16,581 nucleotides of DNA from Clostridia bacterium. Its GTDB lineage: Bacteria; Bacillota; Clostridia; DUPQ01. The notes under the pieces were generated by a model. That model was given only the letters and a program-made list of their open reading frames with translations, made no database searches and was not told the DNA's origin. This document shows positions 1-6,576 of this stretch, in pieces; positions within the stretch are counted from its first letter, which is position 1; each line of letters starts with the position of its first letter. The position numbers and the translations under genes are program-made. Where the stretch lies: contig JAUUZV010000029.1 in assembly GCA_030592085.1 (NCBI GenBank), positions 1 through 16,581 of the forward strand, in the 5' to 3' direction.

Positions 1-1001
1 GGTTTGGCAGAGATTTTACAGACCATATGTTTATGATGGATTACTGTGAAGAAAAAGGTTGGTATGATCCTAAAATCGTTCCTTATGGTGCGATTCCACT
101 TGATCCTTCTACTTGTGTACTACATTATGGACAAGGAGTCTTTGAAGGATTAAAAGCTTATCATGGCAAAGATGGTGAAGCATTACTGTTTAGACCTGAT
201 GAAAATGTTAAACGATTAAATCAGTCTTGTGAGAGAATGTGTATACCACAACTACCAGAAGATACTGTTATGGAAGCTATAAAAACACTAGTTAAAATGG
301 AAAGTGAATGGATTCCTACTAAAAAAGGAACTTCGTTATATATTAGACCGTTTGTTATTGCAACAGATCCATTCTTAGGTGTTCATCCAGCAGCAACTTA
401 TTTATTTATGATTATCTTATCACCTGTTGGTGCATATTATTCAACAGGTATTAATCCTGTGAAAATTTTTGTAGAAGATAAATACGTTAGAGCAGTAATA
501 GGTGGAACTGGTACTGCTAAAACCATGGGTAATTACGCAGCATCATTATATGCACAACAACGAGCAGAAGAAAAAGGATGTTTGCAAGTATTATGGCTTG
601 ATGGTGTTACTAGAAAATATATTGAAGAAGTAGGTGCCATGAATGTATTCTTTAAAATTAATGGCACTGTAATAACTCCTGAATTAAGTGGTAGCATATT
701 AAATGGAATTACTAGAAAATCAGTTATTGATATTCTTAAATCTAAAAATATTCCTGTTGAAGTTCGTAAGTTAACTATTGATGAAGTAATATTAGCTGCT
801 AAAAATGGTGAGCTTGAAGAATGCTTTGGAGCAGGAACTGCGGCTGCAATATCTCCTGTAGGTGAATTATTATATAAAGATGTTACTTATACTATTAATA
901 ATAATAAAACTGGTGAAATTTCATTAATGTTATATAATTATTTAACAGATTTACAATTTGGTTTAATTGAAGATAACTTTGGTTGGAGTGTAAAGGTTTA
1001 A
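1..1001 (+). CDS. ilvE: Branched-chain amino-acid aminotransferase, 5' truncated
   Basis: A PLP-dependent class IV transaminase that interconverts leucine, isoleucine or valine and their 2-oxo acids in the cytoplasm. The frame is open from base 3, and the residues before the first ATG (position 27) read FGRDFTDH, which continues the conserved 'FG..FTDHMF.MDY' start of this family. The true start therefore lies left of the window, and about 25 residues are missing if the length is typical (about 355). Visible family landmarks are HYGQGVFEGLKAY (near residue 33 counting from the ATG at 27), the Schiff-base lysine in AKTMGNY (Lys165, codon 519-521), YIEEVGAMNVFF, and the phosphate-binding FGAGTAAAISPVG. 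The stop is directly followed by the exporter gene, with only one base between them, so the two are probably co-transcribed. Family identity is very secure; direction of the reaction in vivo is inferred. Confidence 0.95.
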   Translation, partial: FGRDFTDHMFMMDYCEEKGWYDPKIVPYGAIPLDPSTCVLHYGQGVFEGLKAYHGKDGEALLFRPDENVKRLNQSCERMCIPQLPEDTVMEAIKTLVKMESEWIPTKKGTSLYIRPFVIATDPFLGVHPAATYLFMIILSPVGAYYSTGINPVKIFVEDKYVRAVIGGTGTAKTMGNYAASLYAQQRAEEKGCLQVLWLDGVTRKYIEEVGAMNVFFKINGTVITPELSGSILNGITRKSVIDILKSKNIPVEVRKLTIDEVILAAKNGELEECFGAGTAAAISPVGELLYKDVTYTINNNKTGEISLMLYNYLTDLQFGLIEDNFGWSVKV

Positions 1002-1002
1002 A

Positions 1003-1845
1003 TTGAAAATAAATAAAGGAATTTTTTACGCTGTCGTTGCTGCCTTAGTATGGTCCACCGGCGGCGTTTTTATAAAATTAGTTGATGCCCCTGCCTTTTA
1101 TATTGCAATGGTTCGATCACTTATTGCTTTTCTTACTTTTTTACCTTTTTTGAAATTAAAAGAAATAAAATGGACAAAAAACTTATTCTTTCTTTTACTC
1201 TCCTATTCATATACTTTAATTAGTTTTGTAATAGCTACAAAATTAACAACAGCTGCCAATGCTATTATGTTACAATATACAGCGCCAATCTGGTTGTTTT
1301 TGTTTTACTTTCTTGTAAAAAAACAAATAGATAAAAAAAAGGCGTTTCCTATAGTGTTAGTAATGATTGGAATTATACTTTTTCTATTTGAAGCACGTGC
1401 TGGTTCTAATACACTTGGTAACATAATTGCACTATCTAGTTCAGTAGCCTTTGCAGGTGTAGCTTACTTTAGTGCAAAAGATCACGGAACAAAAGGCCCT
1501 TCATTAATTGCATTATGTAATTTAACTACATTTTTAGTAGCATTACCTTTTACAAAGAATATTTTTCAAATTACAATAAACCTACAATTATCTGATATTA
1601 CTGGTCTTTTATTACTAGGTAGTATACAAATAGCAGTTGGTTATTTATTCTATATGAAAGCATTAAAATTTATTTCTCCGTTAGATGTATCACTAATTTG
1701 TTTATTAGAGCCATTGTTTAATCCTATATGGGTATTTTTATTCATTAGAGAAGTACCAACAGTAATTGCATTAGTTGGGTCATTTTTCATTCTATCTGGA
1801 ATTATTATTAATCTATTTCTTGATCGGAAATATAGAACTCAATAG
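1003..1845 (+). CDS. EamA/DMT-family permease
   Basis: A 280-residue inner-membrane protein of the drug/metabolite transporter superfamily. Ten hydrophobic segments form two EamA repeats. The N-terminal repeat begins GIFYAVVAALVWSTGGVFIKL, and the second starts near residue 136 (LGNIIALSSSVAFAGVAYFSAK). Each repeat carries the usual helix-capping pattern, e.g. TAANAIMLQYTAPIWLFLF and SPLDVSLICLLEPLFNPIWVFLF. The start is TTG at 1003, chosen because it gives the canonical MKxxKG N-terminus, follows an AAAGG site, and lies one base after the stop of the aminotransferase, which suggests translational coupling. Many members export amino acids or metabolites, and the neighbour makes branched-chain amino acids an attractive substrate, but that is inference. 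The last 38 bases overlap the end of the opposite-strand engB gene. Confidence 0.88.
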   Translation: MKINKGIFYAVVAALVWSTGGVFIKLVDAPAFYIAMVRSLIAFLTFLPFLKLKEIKWTKNLFFLLLSYSYTLISFVIATKLTTAANAIMLQYTAPIWLFLFYFLVKKQIDKKKAFPIVLVMIGIILFLFEARAGSNTLGNIIALSSSVAFAGVAYFSAKDHGTKGPSLIALCNLTTFLVALPFTKNIFQITINLQLSDITGLLLLGSIQIAVGYLFYMKALKFISPLDVSLICLLEPLFNPIWVFLFIREVPTVIALVGSFFILSGIIINLFLDRKYRTQ

Positions 1846-2407
1846 CTTCCCATAATTCATCAATCCCTTGCCTTTTTGGTGCTGAGAAAATAACAAAAGG
1901 AGTATCAGGATCTATTTTAAGTGTTTGCACAATGTTTTGTGCGGACTCAAATTGTTTTTTACGATTTAACTTGTCACTTTTAACTGCACAAATAACAAAT
2001 GGTATTTCGCCTTCTTGTAACCATCGCACCATTTTAATATCTGATTCAGAAGGTGTATGACGAATATCTATTAGTGAAACTATTAAACATAATTGTTCTC
2101 TGTTTTTTAAATAATCATCAGTGAATTTATTCCAAACTTTTTGAAGGCTTCTAGATGCTTTTGCATAACCATAACCTGGTAAATCAACTAGATATATTTC
2201 ATCATTTACTGTATAAAAATTAATTACACGTGTTTTTCCAGGAGTTTGTCCAACTCTTGCTATACCTTTTCTATTACAAATCGCATTAATCATTGAAGAT
2301 TTGCCCACATTTGAACGACCCACAAATGCTATTTCTGGTCTAACATCTACTGGATATTGTTCGCTTTTTACAGCTGTTATGTCATGTTCTGCTTTATAAA
2401 TCTTCAT
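1808..2407 (-). CDS. engB: Ribosome biogenesis GTPase EngB (YihA/YsxC)
   Basis: A 199-residue TRAFAC GTPase needed for late assembly of the 50S ribosomal subunit, acting in the cytoplasm. G motifs are visible in order: G1 GRSNVGKSS (30-38), G2 region TPGKT (55-59), G3 DLPGYGYAK (75-83), a G4-position VKSD (142-145) and G5 SAPK (175-178). Length and layout match the family. G4 is usually TKxD here, and a valine replaces the threonine; Lys and Asp, the guanine-reading residues, remain. The start follows an AGGTGG site about 7 bases upstream. The gene lies 28 bases behind the LysR gene on the same strand and may be read from the same transcript. Its 3' end overlaps the convergent permease gene. 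It is not beside lon, its neighbour in Bacillus subtilis. Confidence 0.95.
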   Translation of the reverse strand: MKIYKAEHDITAVKSEQYPVDVRPEIAFVGRSNVGKSSMINAICNRKGIARVGQTPGKTRVINFYTVNDEIYLVDLPGYGYAKASRSLQKVWNKFTDDYLKNREQLCLIVSLIDIRHTPSESDIKMVRWLQEGEIPFVICAVKSDKLNRKKQFESAQNIVQTLKIDPDTPFVIFSAPKRQGIDELWEAIEFYISDQEID

Positions 2408-2435
2408 TTTTTTTATCCACCTAAATTTTTTCTTA

Positions 2436-3329
2436 TTATACCTTATAATCTACAATAAGTTCAAGAAAAGCTTGTGATGCCTTTGATAAAGGGACATTAT
2501 CAGCTATAACTATACCAATTGCTCTTTTAGGAATTATCTTAGTAACTTTTAATTGAACTAGTTGATCAAAATATGGACTTTTTGATACAAACTCTTTTGA
2601 TACACATATTACTCCCATTTGTAAAATAGCATATCTAATTAATAAATCTACAGATCCAAGTTCCATCATTGGTTGTAAAATAATATTACTATTTGCAAAT
2701 ATTTTATCAATATGATCTCTAGTACTTGTACCTTTCTCAAGTAACATTAATGGTAATTGACTTATATCTTCAAACGAATAACTTGCTTTTACATTAATAT
2801 TCGATTTTTTAGAAACAAAAAATCCTTCTTCAAGAGATTCCTCTTTAATTAATTTAATAGATGAATCTAGTTTATCTCTACTATTAATCAAACCAATCTC
2901 TACTATCCCTTTTTTCAAAAGCTCAATTGTTTCATCAGTAGTTTTATTACTAATTCGAATATTAATATTTGGATAAATATTTATAAATTCTTTAATATAT
3001 GTTGGTAAATAGTACATACATATAGTATCAGAAGCACTAATAGTAATTGAACCTTTTTGTAAGGATTCAAGTTGTTCTAATTGTTTTTCACCTGATGAAA
3101 TTAAGTTAAAAGCAGGTTCAATGTGAGAAAATAAAACTTGTCCACTAGAACTTAATTTAATTCCCCTTGGTAATCTAATTAATAGTTGTTGATTTAATTC
3201 TTGTTCTAACTGTTTAATGGTTTGACTAATAGCAGATTGTGATACATACATAGTTTTAGCAGCGAGTGAGAAACTACCTGACTTCACCACATGATAAAAT
3301 ACTTTATACCATTCTAAATTTACGCTCAT
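2436..3329 (-). CDS. LysR-type transcriptional regulator
   Basis: A 297-residue regulator with an N-terminal winged helix-turn-helix (about residues 1-60, with FSLAAKTMYVSQSAISQTIKQLEQEL as the HTH). A long linker helix follows, then a periplasmic-binding-protein-like effector domain (about 90-290). The start is preceded by AAGGTG. The gene is divergent from purA across 100 bases. Members usually bind the shared promoter region and activate the divergent gene while repressing themselves. A 15-base imperfect palindrome of LysR-box type lies there at 3352-3366. The ligand cannot be told from the sequence; the position makes the purA-like gene the likeliest target. engB follows in the same direction. 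Confidence 0.92.
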   Translation of the reverse strand: MSVNLEWYKVFYHVVKSGSFSLAAKTMYVSQSAISQTIKQLEQELNQQLLIRLPRGIKLSSSGQVLFSHIEPAFNLISSGEKQLEQLESLQKGSITISASDTICMYYLPTYIKEFINIYPNINIRISNKTTDETIELLKKGIVEIGLINSRDKLDSSIKLIKEESLEEGFFVSKKSNINVKASYSFEDISQLPLMLLEKGTSTRDHIDKIFANSNIILQPMMELGSVDLLIRYAILQMGVICVSKEFVSKSPYFDQLVQLKVTKIIPKRAIGIVIADNVPLSKASQAFLELIVDYKV

Positions 3330-3351
3330 ATTAGTTCACCTTATACATTAC

Positions 3352-3366
3352 ATTAGTAATATTAAT
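3352..3366. promoter_or_regulatory. Candidate LysR box
   Basis: The 15-base imperfect palindrome ATTAGTAATATTAAT has the ATTA-N7-TAAT form and contains T-N11-A, the usual LysR-family recognition pattern. It lies in the divergent LysR/purA spacer and ends directly against the proposed purA -35 (3367-3372), the classic activator position. The region is very AT-rich, so chance is possible. Confidence 0.4.
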
Positions 3367-3395
3367 TTTATTTATATTACCATTGGCATTATAAT
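3367..3395 (+). promoter_or_regulatory. Probable purA promoter
   Basis: A perfect -10 TATAAT at 3390-3395 lies 17 bases after a poor -35, TTTATT at 3367-3372. A weak -35 next to a LysR box fits an activator-dependent promoter. A strong SD, AAGGAGG (3415-3421), follows before the ATG at 3430. An alternative -35 (TTGGCA, 3383-3388) has no well-spaced -10. Confidence 0.5.
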
Positions 3396-3429
3396 ATAAA
3401 TATAAATACATATCAAGGAGGATATTACT

Positions 3430-4695
3430 ATGGTTACATCAGTCGTAGGTCTAAATTGGGGCGACGAAGGAAAAGGTAGAATGGTTGACTATTTTGCAAA
3501 ACAATCAGATTGCGTCATTCGTTATCAAGGTGGAGATAATGCAGGTCATACAGTAGTTAATGACTTAGGTAAATTTGCTTTTCACAACTTACCCTCAGGT
3601 GTTTGCTATCCTGATATTATAAATATTATAGCAAGTGGTTCTGTTGTTGCTCCTGATTCATTCTTATATGAATTAGAAGACGTTGAAAAAAACGGGCTAA
3701 AAGTTGAAAATATATTTATATCAGACAGAGCAATCTTCATTATGCCTTATGCAAAAGTACTAGAAAAATTAGAAGAAGAACGAATGAAAGACAAAAAGTA
3801 TGGTTCAACTATGAGTGGAATAGCTCCAACTTATGGTTATAAGTACTTAAAAAAAGGTATTCAAGCTGGTGAATTATTTTATCCTGAATACTTAAAAGAA
3901 CATGTTAAAGATATTGTTGAATATGCTAATTTATTAATTGAAGGTGGATATAATGCAAATCCTATTGATGCAGATGAAATATATAACTATTTAATGGAAA
4001 CAGGTAAAAAACTAAAACCATATATTGTTAATACTAAAGCTATGGTTGATGAATTATTAGATGCAGGTAAAAATATTATAGTAGAAGCTCAGCTAGGAGC
4101 ACTAAGAGATATTACACATGGTATTTATCCTTATACAACATCATCTTCTACTTTATCAGGGCATGCCTGTAGTTCAATTCCAATTCCACCACATTCAATA
4201 GAAAAAATAGTAGGTATAACAAAAGCCTATTCTACTTGTGTTGGTGAAGGTCCTTTTACAACTGAACTATTTGGTGATATTGCTCATGAAATTCGTGAGA
4301 TTGGCCATGAGTATGGTGCTAAAACTGGGAGACCAAGAAGAATTGGATATTTTGATGCAATAGCTACTAAATATGGTTGTCGTTTACAAGGAGCTACAGA
4401 AATGACTGTAACTTGCCTTGATGTATTAAGTGGTCAAAGTGAACTTAAGATATGTATTGGATATGATATTGATGGCGAAATCACAGAACACTTCCCAATT
4501 AACTGTACATTAAATAAAGCTAAACCAGTTTATATTACTTTACCTGGATGGAAAGAAGACATTACAGAAGCTAGAAAATTTAGTGATTTACCAAAAAATG
4601 CACGTGACTATATTATAAAGATTGAACAATTATGTGGTGTTAAAATTTCATATGTATCTGTTGGACCTAAAAGAGAAGCATTAATAGTAATGTGA
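3430..4695 (+). CDS. purA: Adenylosuccinate synthetase-like protein (divergent PurA)
   Basis: A 421-residue member of the adenylosuccinate synthetase family, which joins IMP and aspartate at the cost of GTP in AMP synthesis. Conserved parts are the P-loop-like GDEGKG (11-16, catalytic Asp12), the NAGHT histidine (His40), DITHGIYPYTTSSS, the loop VGEGPFTTEL (271-280), the aspartate-binding TGRPRR (299-304) and a C-terminal GPKR. Compared with the E. coli enzyme as I recall it, several ligand residues differ: the TTGRG loop reads STMSG (126-130), the R143 position is Lys141, EGAQG reads EAQLG (219-223), and the guanine-reading TKLD reads TCLD (328-331). It may be an ordinary lineage-specific PurA or a paralogue with altered substrates. 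The strong SD and divergent LysR gene suggest regulated expression. A hairpin terminator follows the stop. Confidence 0.85.
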   Translation: MVTSVVGLNWGDEGKGRMVDYFAKQSDCVIRYQGGDNAGHTVVNDLGKFAFHNLPSGVCYPDIINIIASGSVVAPDSFLYELEDVEKNGLKVENIFISDRAIFIMPYAKVLEKLEEERMKDKKYGSTMSGIAPTYGYKYLKKGIQAGELFYPEYLKEHVKDIVEYANLLIEGGYNANPIDADEIYNYLMETGKKLKPYIVNTKAMVDELLDAGKNIIVEAQLGALRDITHGIYPYTTSSSTLSGHACSSIPIPPHSIEKIVGITKAYSTCVGEGPFTTELFGDIAHEIREIGHEYGAKTGRPRRIGYFDAIATKYGCRLQGATEMTVTCLDVLSGQSELKICIGYDIDGEITEHFPINCTLNKAKPVYITLPGWKEDITEARKFSDLPKNARDYIIKIEQLCGVKISYVSVGPKREALIVM

Positions 4696-4739
4696 AATGA
4701 GTAATATTTTGTAATTTATAATTTCATAGATATTAAGAA

Positions 4740-4773
4740 AACCCAGAATCTTTATGATTCTGGGTTGTTTTTA
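4740..4773. terminator. Bidirectional terminator between purA and rpsU
   Basis: A perfect 11-bp stem (4740-4750 with 4756-4766, arms AACCCAGAATC/GATTCTGGGTT) with a 5-base loop is followed by GTTTTTA on the plus strand. On the minus strand it is followed by a shorter T-rich run. It ends purA and probably also the convergent rpsU. Confidence 0.85.
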
Positions 4774-4775
4774 GT

Positions 4776-4949
4776 TTATTTTTTTCTTTTTCTAGCCGCC
4801 TCTGATTTACGTTTTCTTTTTACACTAGGCTTTTCATAATGCTCTCTTTTTCTTACCTCAGCAAGAACACCTGCTTTGGCGCATTGTCTTTTAAATCTTT
4901 TTAGTGCGTTTTCTAAACTTTCGTTTTCTTTTACTTTAATTTCTGCCAT
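4776..4949 (-). CDS. rpsU: Small ribosomal subunit protein bS21
   Basis: A 57-residue basic protein reading MAEIKVKENESLENALKRFK onward and ending KRKRKSEAARKRKK. It is a clear bS21, the last-joining 30S protein that lies near the anti-Shine-Dalgarno region and helps start translation. The length is typical for low-GC Gram-positives. It begins at the ATG 4947-4949, preceded by an unusually G-rich SD (AAGGGGGGG, minus strand 4968-4960), and stops at TAA 4776-4778. It appears monocistronic, with its own promoter (5026-5054) and a shared terminator on the right-hand end of purA. The usual downstream yqeY gene is absent. The leader can fold so that the SD is paired, see the separate finding. Confidence 0.96.
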   Translation of the reverse strand: MAEIKVKENESLENALKRFKRQCAKAGVLAEVRKREHYEKPSVKRKRKSEAARKRKK

Positions 4950-5025
4950 TGTTTGTAGTCCCCCCCTTCTGCTGATACATTTATCGGGACCCCATAAGGG
5001 TTATTTGCTATTATTTGCAGATTGC

Positions 5026-5054
5026 ATTATATAATATTAAAGATAAACCGTCAA
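5026..5054 (-). promoter_or_regulatory. Sigma-A promoter of rpsU
   Basis: On the minus strand TTGACG (5054-5049) is followed after 17 bases by TATAAT (5031-5026), an almost consensus promoter. It predicts a start near 5019 and a leader of about 70 bases before the rpsU ATG. Confidence 0.8.
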
Positions 5055-5076
5055 CTATAATAAGAAGATTAACTAG

Positions 5077-5106
5077 TAAAAAAACTGCTACCAATTAGGT
5101 AGCAGT
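5077..5106 (-). terminator. Rho-independent terminator of the acidic repeat-protein gene
   Basis: Read on the minus strand, a perfect 9-bp stem ACTGCTACC/GGTAGCAGT (5106-5098 with 5092-5084) with a 5-base loop is followed by seven Ts. It lies 33 bases after the stop at 5139 and isolates the gene from rpsU. Confidence 0.9.
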
Positions 5107-5138
5107 CAATGTATAGAAGGGAATATATCGAATTCCTA

Positions 5139-6263
5139 TTATTTTGTTAGACCATCACCAATTCCACTTGAATCAAGTTTGTTTTCAGTTGATGGATTTA
5201 CTTTATCTTCTTTTTCTTCCTTGTCTTCCTTATCTTCTTTGTCTTCATCTTCATCATCGTCTTCATCTTCGTCTTCTATAGCTTCATTTTCATCTTCGTC
5301 AGCTTCTTCTTCATCCTCTATAGCTTCTTCTTCGTCTTCGTCTTCATCTTCTTCATCTATTACTACAGGATCATCTTCAGAATCAACAAACTCTTTAATT
5401 TCATCTTTTAATTCTTCTAATTCAGATTTTAGTGTTTCTATTAATTCAGCTTGTTCACGTGCTTCCATCAAAGCGTCATAGGCAGCCATAACTTCTTCAT
5501 CTGTACCAACTTTTCTTATATCTTTATATGTATTTCTTGCTTCTGTAACTAAATCTTTAGCATCAAAAAACCATTCTTTAACACTGAAGAAAGATTCAGT
5601 AATAAACGATTTAACTACTTCTTTAGAAGCTAAATCAATAACTAATTGCTGTTGTCCTTCAGTTAAGTCGCTACCTAATAAAATAACAATAGTCAAACCT
5701 GATTCTTCAGCTACAGGTTCTTCTGCTGGTGGTTCTTCTTCTGCTGGAGGTTCTTCTTCTGCTGGAGGCTCTTCTTCTGCTGGTGGTTCTTCTTCAGCTG
5801 ATGGCTCTTCTCCAGGTGTTTCTTCTGCTGGTGGTTCTTCTTCAGCTGGTGGCTCCTCTGCAGGAGGTTCTTCTACTGGTGGTTCCTCTTCTTCAACTGG
5901 ACGAGATAGCAGTTTTGCTATTTTTTCAGTCAACCTAGCAGTTAACTCTTCAATTTGTTCAGGAGTTAATACTTCACCATCATCTGCAAAACTAATAATA
6001 AGTGACATGATACCTTCTTCATCAGTTTGAATTTCAAAGGTAATACTTTCCATTAATAGTTTTATTGAATATAGTGGAGATGATTCTGGGATTTCTAAAA
6101 AGAAATCGTATAGAAGAGGTAATTCTTCTTCAAGAACTGGCTCTTCAATTGGTGGCTCTTCTGCTGGTGGTTCCTCTACTGGTGGATCTTCTGCTAGTGC
6201 AATAGTTGGAACTAACATTAATAATGCCATTAAGACCACAAGTATTTTTTGATATTTTTTCAT
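5139..6263 (-). CDS. Secreted acidic protein with PPAEEE repeats
   Basis: A 374-residue exported protein. The start at 6263 is chosen because GAGGAGG lies five bases upstream and it begins with a textbook signal peptide (KKYQKILVVLMALLMLVPTIALA, cleavage near 24/25). A longer open frame to 6344 lacks these signs. Regions in order: short PPxEE repeats (26-45); a folded-looking segment with IPESSPLYSIKLLMESI (58-120), faintly like the 'PDSPLYxLK' start of DUF5667; a run of PPAEEE/PPAEE repeats (about 123-186); a helical segment (188-295) with predicted coiled coil; then a Glu/Asp/Lys-only stretch (295-354) and a polar tail. There is no LPXTG or lipobox, so it is probably released or held by charge. 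Function unknown; the acidic tail could bind cations or wall polymers, which is a guess. It has its own promoter, a structured leader and a terminator. Confidence 0.85.
   Translation of the reverse strand: MKKYQKILVVLMALLMLVPTIALAEDPPVEEPPAEEPPIEEPVLEEELPLLYDFFLEIPESSPLYSIKLLMESITFEIQTDEEGIMSLIISFADDGEVLTPEQIEELTARLTEKIAKLLSRPVEEEEPPVEEPPAEEPPAEEEPPAEETPGEEPSAEEEPPAEEEPPAEEEPPAEEEPPAEEPVAEESGLTIVILLGSDLTEGQQQLVIDLASKEVVKSFITESFFSVKEWFFDAKDLVTEARNTYKDIRKVGTDEEVMAAYDALMEAREQAELIETLKSELEELKDEIKEFVDSEDDPVVIDEEDEDEDEEEAIEDEEEADEDENEAIEDEDEDDDEDEDKEDKEDKEEKEDKVNPSTENKLDSSGIGDGLTK
5706..5897 (-). repeat. Tandem 15/18-nt repeats coding PPAEE(E)
   Basis: About eleven tandem units of PPAEE or PPAEEE (with PGEEPS and PVEE variants) fall within the acidic secreted protein. 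The central copies, AEEEPPAEEEPPAEEE, are nearly identical at DNA level (plus strand GGTGGTTCTTCTTCTGC type). A shorter block of the same type codes residues 26-45 at 6129-6188. Such arrays often change length by slippage or recombination. The protein-level unit also resembles wall-spanning or spacer Pro-Glu repeats. Confidence 0.85.
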
Positions 6264-6320
6264 AGTTTCCTCCTCTTGATATATCGGACAAACTATAAAG
6301 AAATAGGTATGTAAAAAACT

Positions 6321-6416
6321 TCCTTTCGGTGATTGGGCTGTCATGGCAAATGATTTGCTTTAGACCCCTGATTCTGTGTGCTCATCTTTCGATAAGGTTA
6401 CCTTTTCGTTGAAAGC
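6321..6416 (-). promoter_or_regulatory. Candidate GEMM-I-like (c-di-GMP-I type) riboswitch
   Basis: Read on the minus strand, the leader has the elements of the GEMM-I aptamer in order. GGTAAC is followed by a 6-bp hairpin capped by GAAA (CTTATC-GAAA-GATGAG, 6396-6381). Next comes a joining strand ACACAGAATC, comparable to the consensus ACGCAAAGC. A second hairpin arm AGGGGTCTA...CATGACAGCCC (6369-6335) matches the consensus GGGNCUA...AUGgCAGCC with its tetraloop receptor. The 3' strand AATCACCGAAA matches the consensus GGUUGCCGAAA. GGT/ACC replaces GGC/GCC, a compensatory change. CTTTC (6415-6411) can pair with GAAAG (6327-6323), which precedes six Ts. Several invariant positions differ, so it is either a variant or degenerate. 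Confidence 0.45.
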
Positions 6417-6446
6417 TCATCCGAGAATATTTACTTTTCTGAAATA

Positions 6447-6475
6447 ATAATATAACTTACTAACGAAATTTACAA
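6447..6475 (-). promoter_or_regulatory. Promoter of the acidic repeat-protein gene
   Basis: On the minus strand TTGTAA (6475-6470), 17 bases, TATTAT (6452-6447). It predicts transcription from about 6440, giving a leader near 180 bases long that holds the whole riboswitch candidate. The rest of the 313-base gene-free stretch 6264-6576 holds only this leader, AT-rich spacer and the neighbour's terminator. Confidence 0.65.
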
Positions 6476-6531
6476 TTAAATATTAAATACTTATCTAATT
6501 GACATTATGAATAAGTGACTTTTGGACAGTA

Positions 6532-6556
6532 AAAAAGCCAGTTTTACTGGCTTTTT
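6532..6556 (-). terminator. Terminator of the GntR-hydrolase gene cluster
   Basis: A perfect 10-bp stem (6532-6541 with 6547-6556, AAAAAGCCAG/CTGGCTTTTT) with a 5-base loop. On the minus strand it ends in a run of six Ts. It lies 20 bases after the stop of the lipoprotein hydrolase gene and closes the cluster. The symmetry would also allow termination of plus-strand reads. Confidence 0.9.
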
Positions 6557-6576
6557 GTATAGTTTTTGTCAATTTA

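Noticed and set aside
3430..4695. PurZ-type (2-aminoadenylosuccinate) synthetase
   Set aside because: PurZ proteins replace the catalytic Asp of GDEGKG, which is intact here, and no phage context is visible; still noted as a divergent PurA.
5179..5481. Plus-strand frame rich in serine opposite the acidic tail
   Set aside because: It is the complement of the Asp/Glu codon run; poly-Ser composition, no ribosome site and no independent promoter.
5729..5938. Plus-strand leucine-rich frame that looks like a membrane peptide
   Set aside because: It arises from reading the PPAEEE repeat DNA on the other strand; no SD and no family likeness.
6264..6344. N-terminal extension of the acidic secreted protein
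   Set aside because: It would put 27 residues in front of a perfect signal peptide and ignore the GAGGAGG site; the bases belong to the leader RNA.
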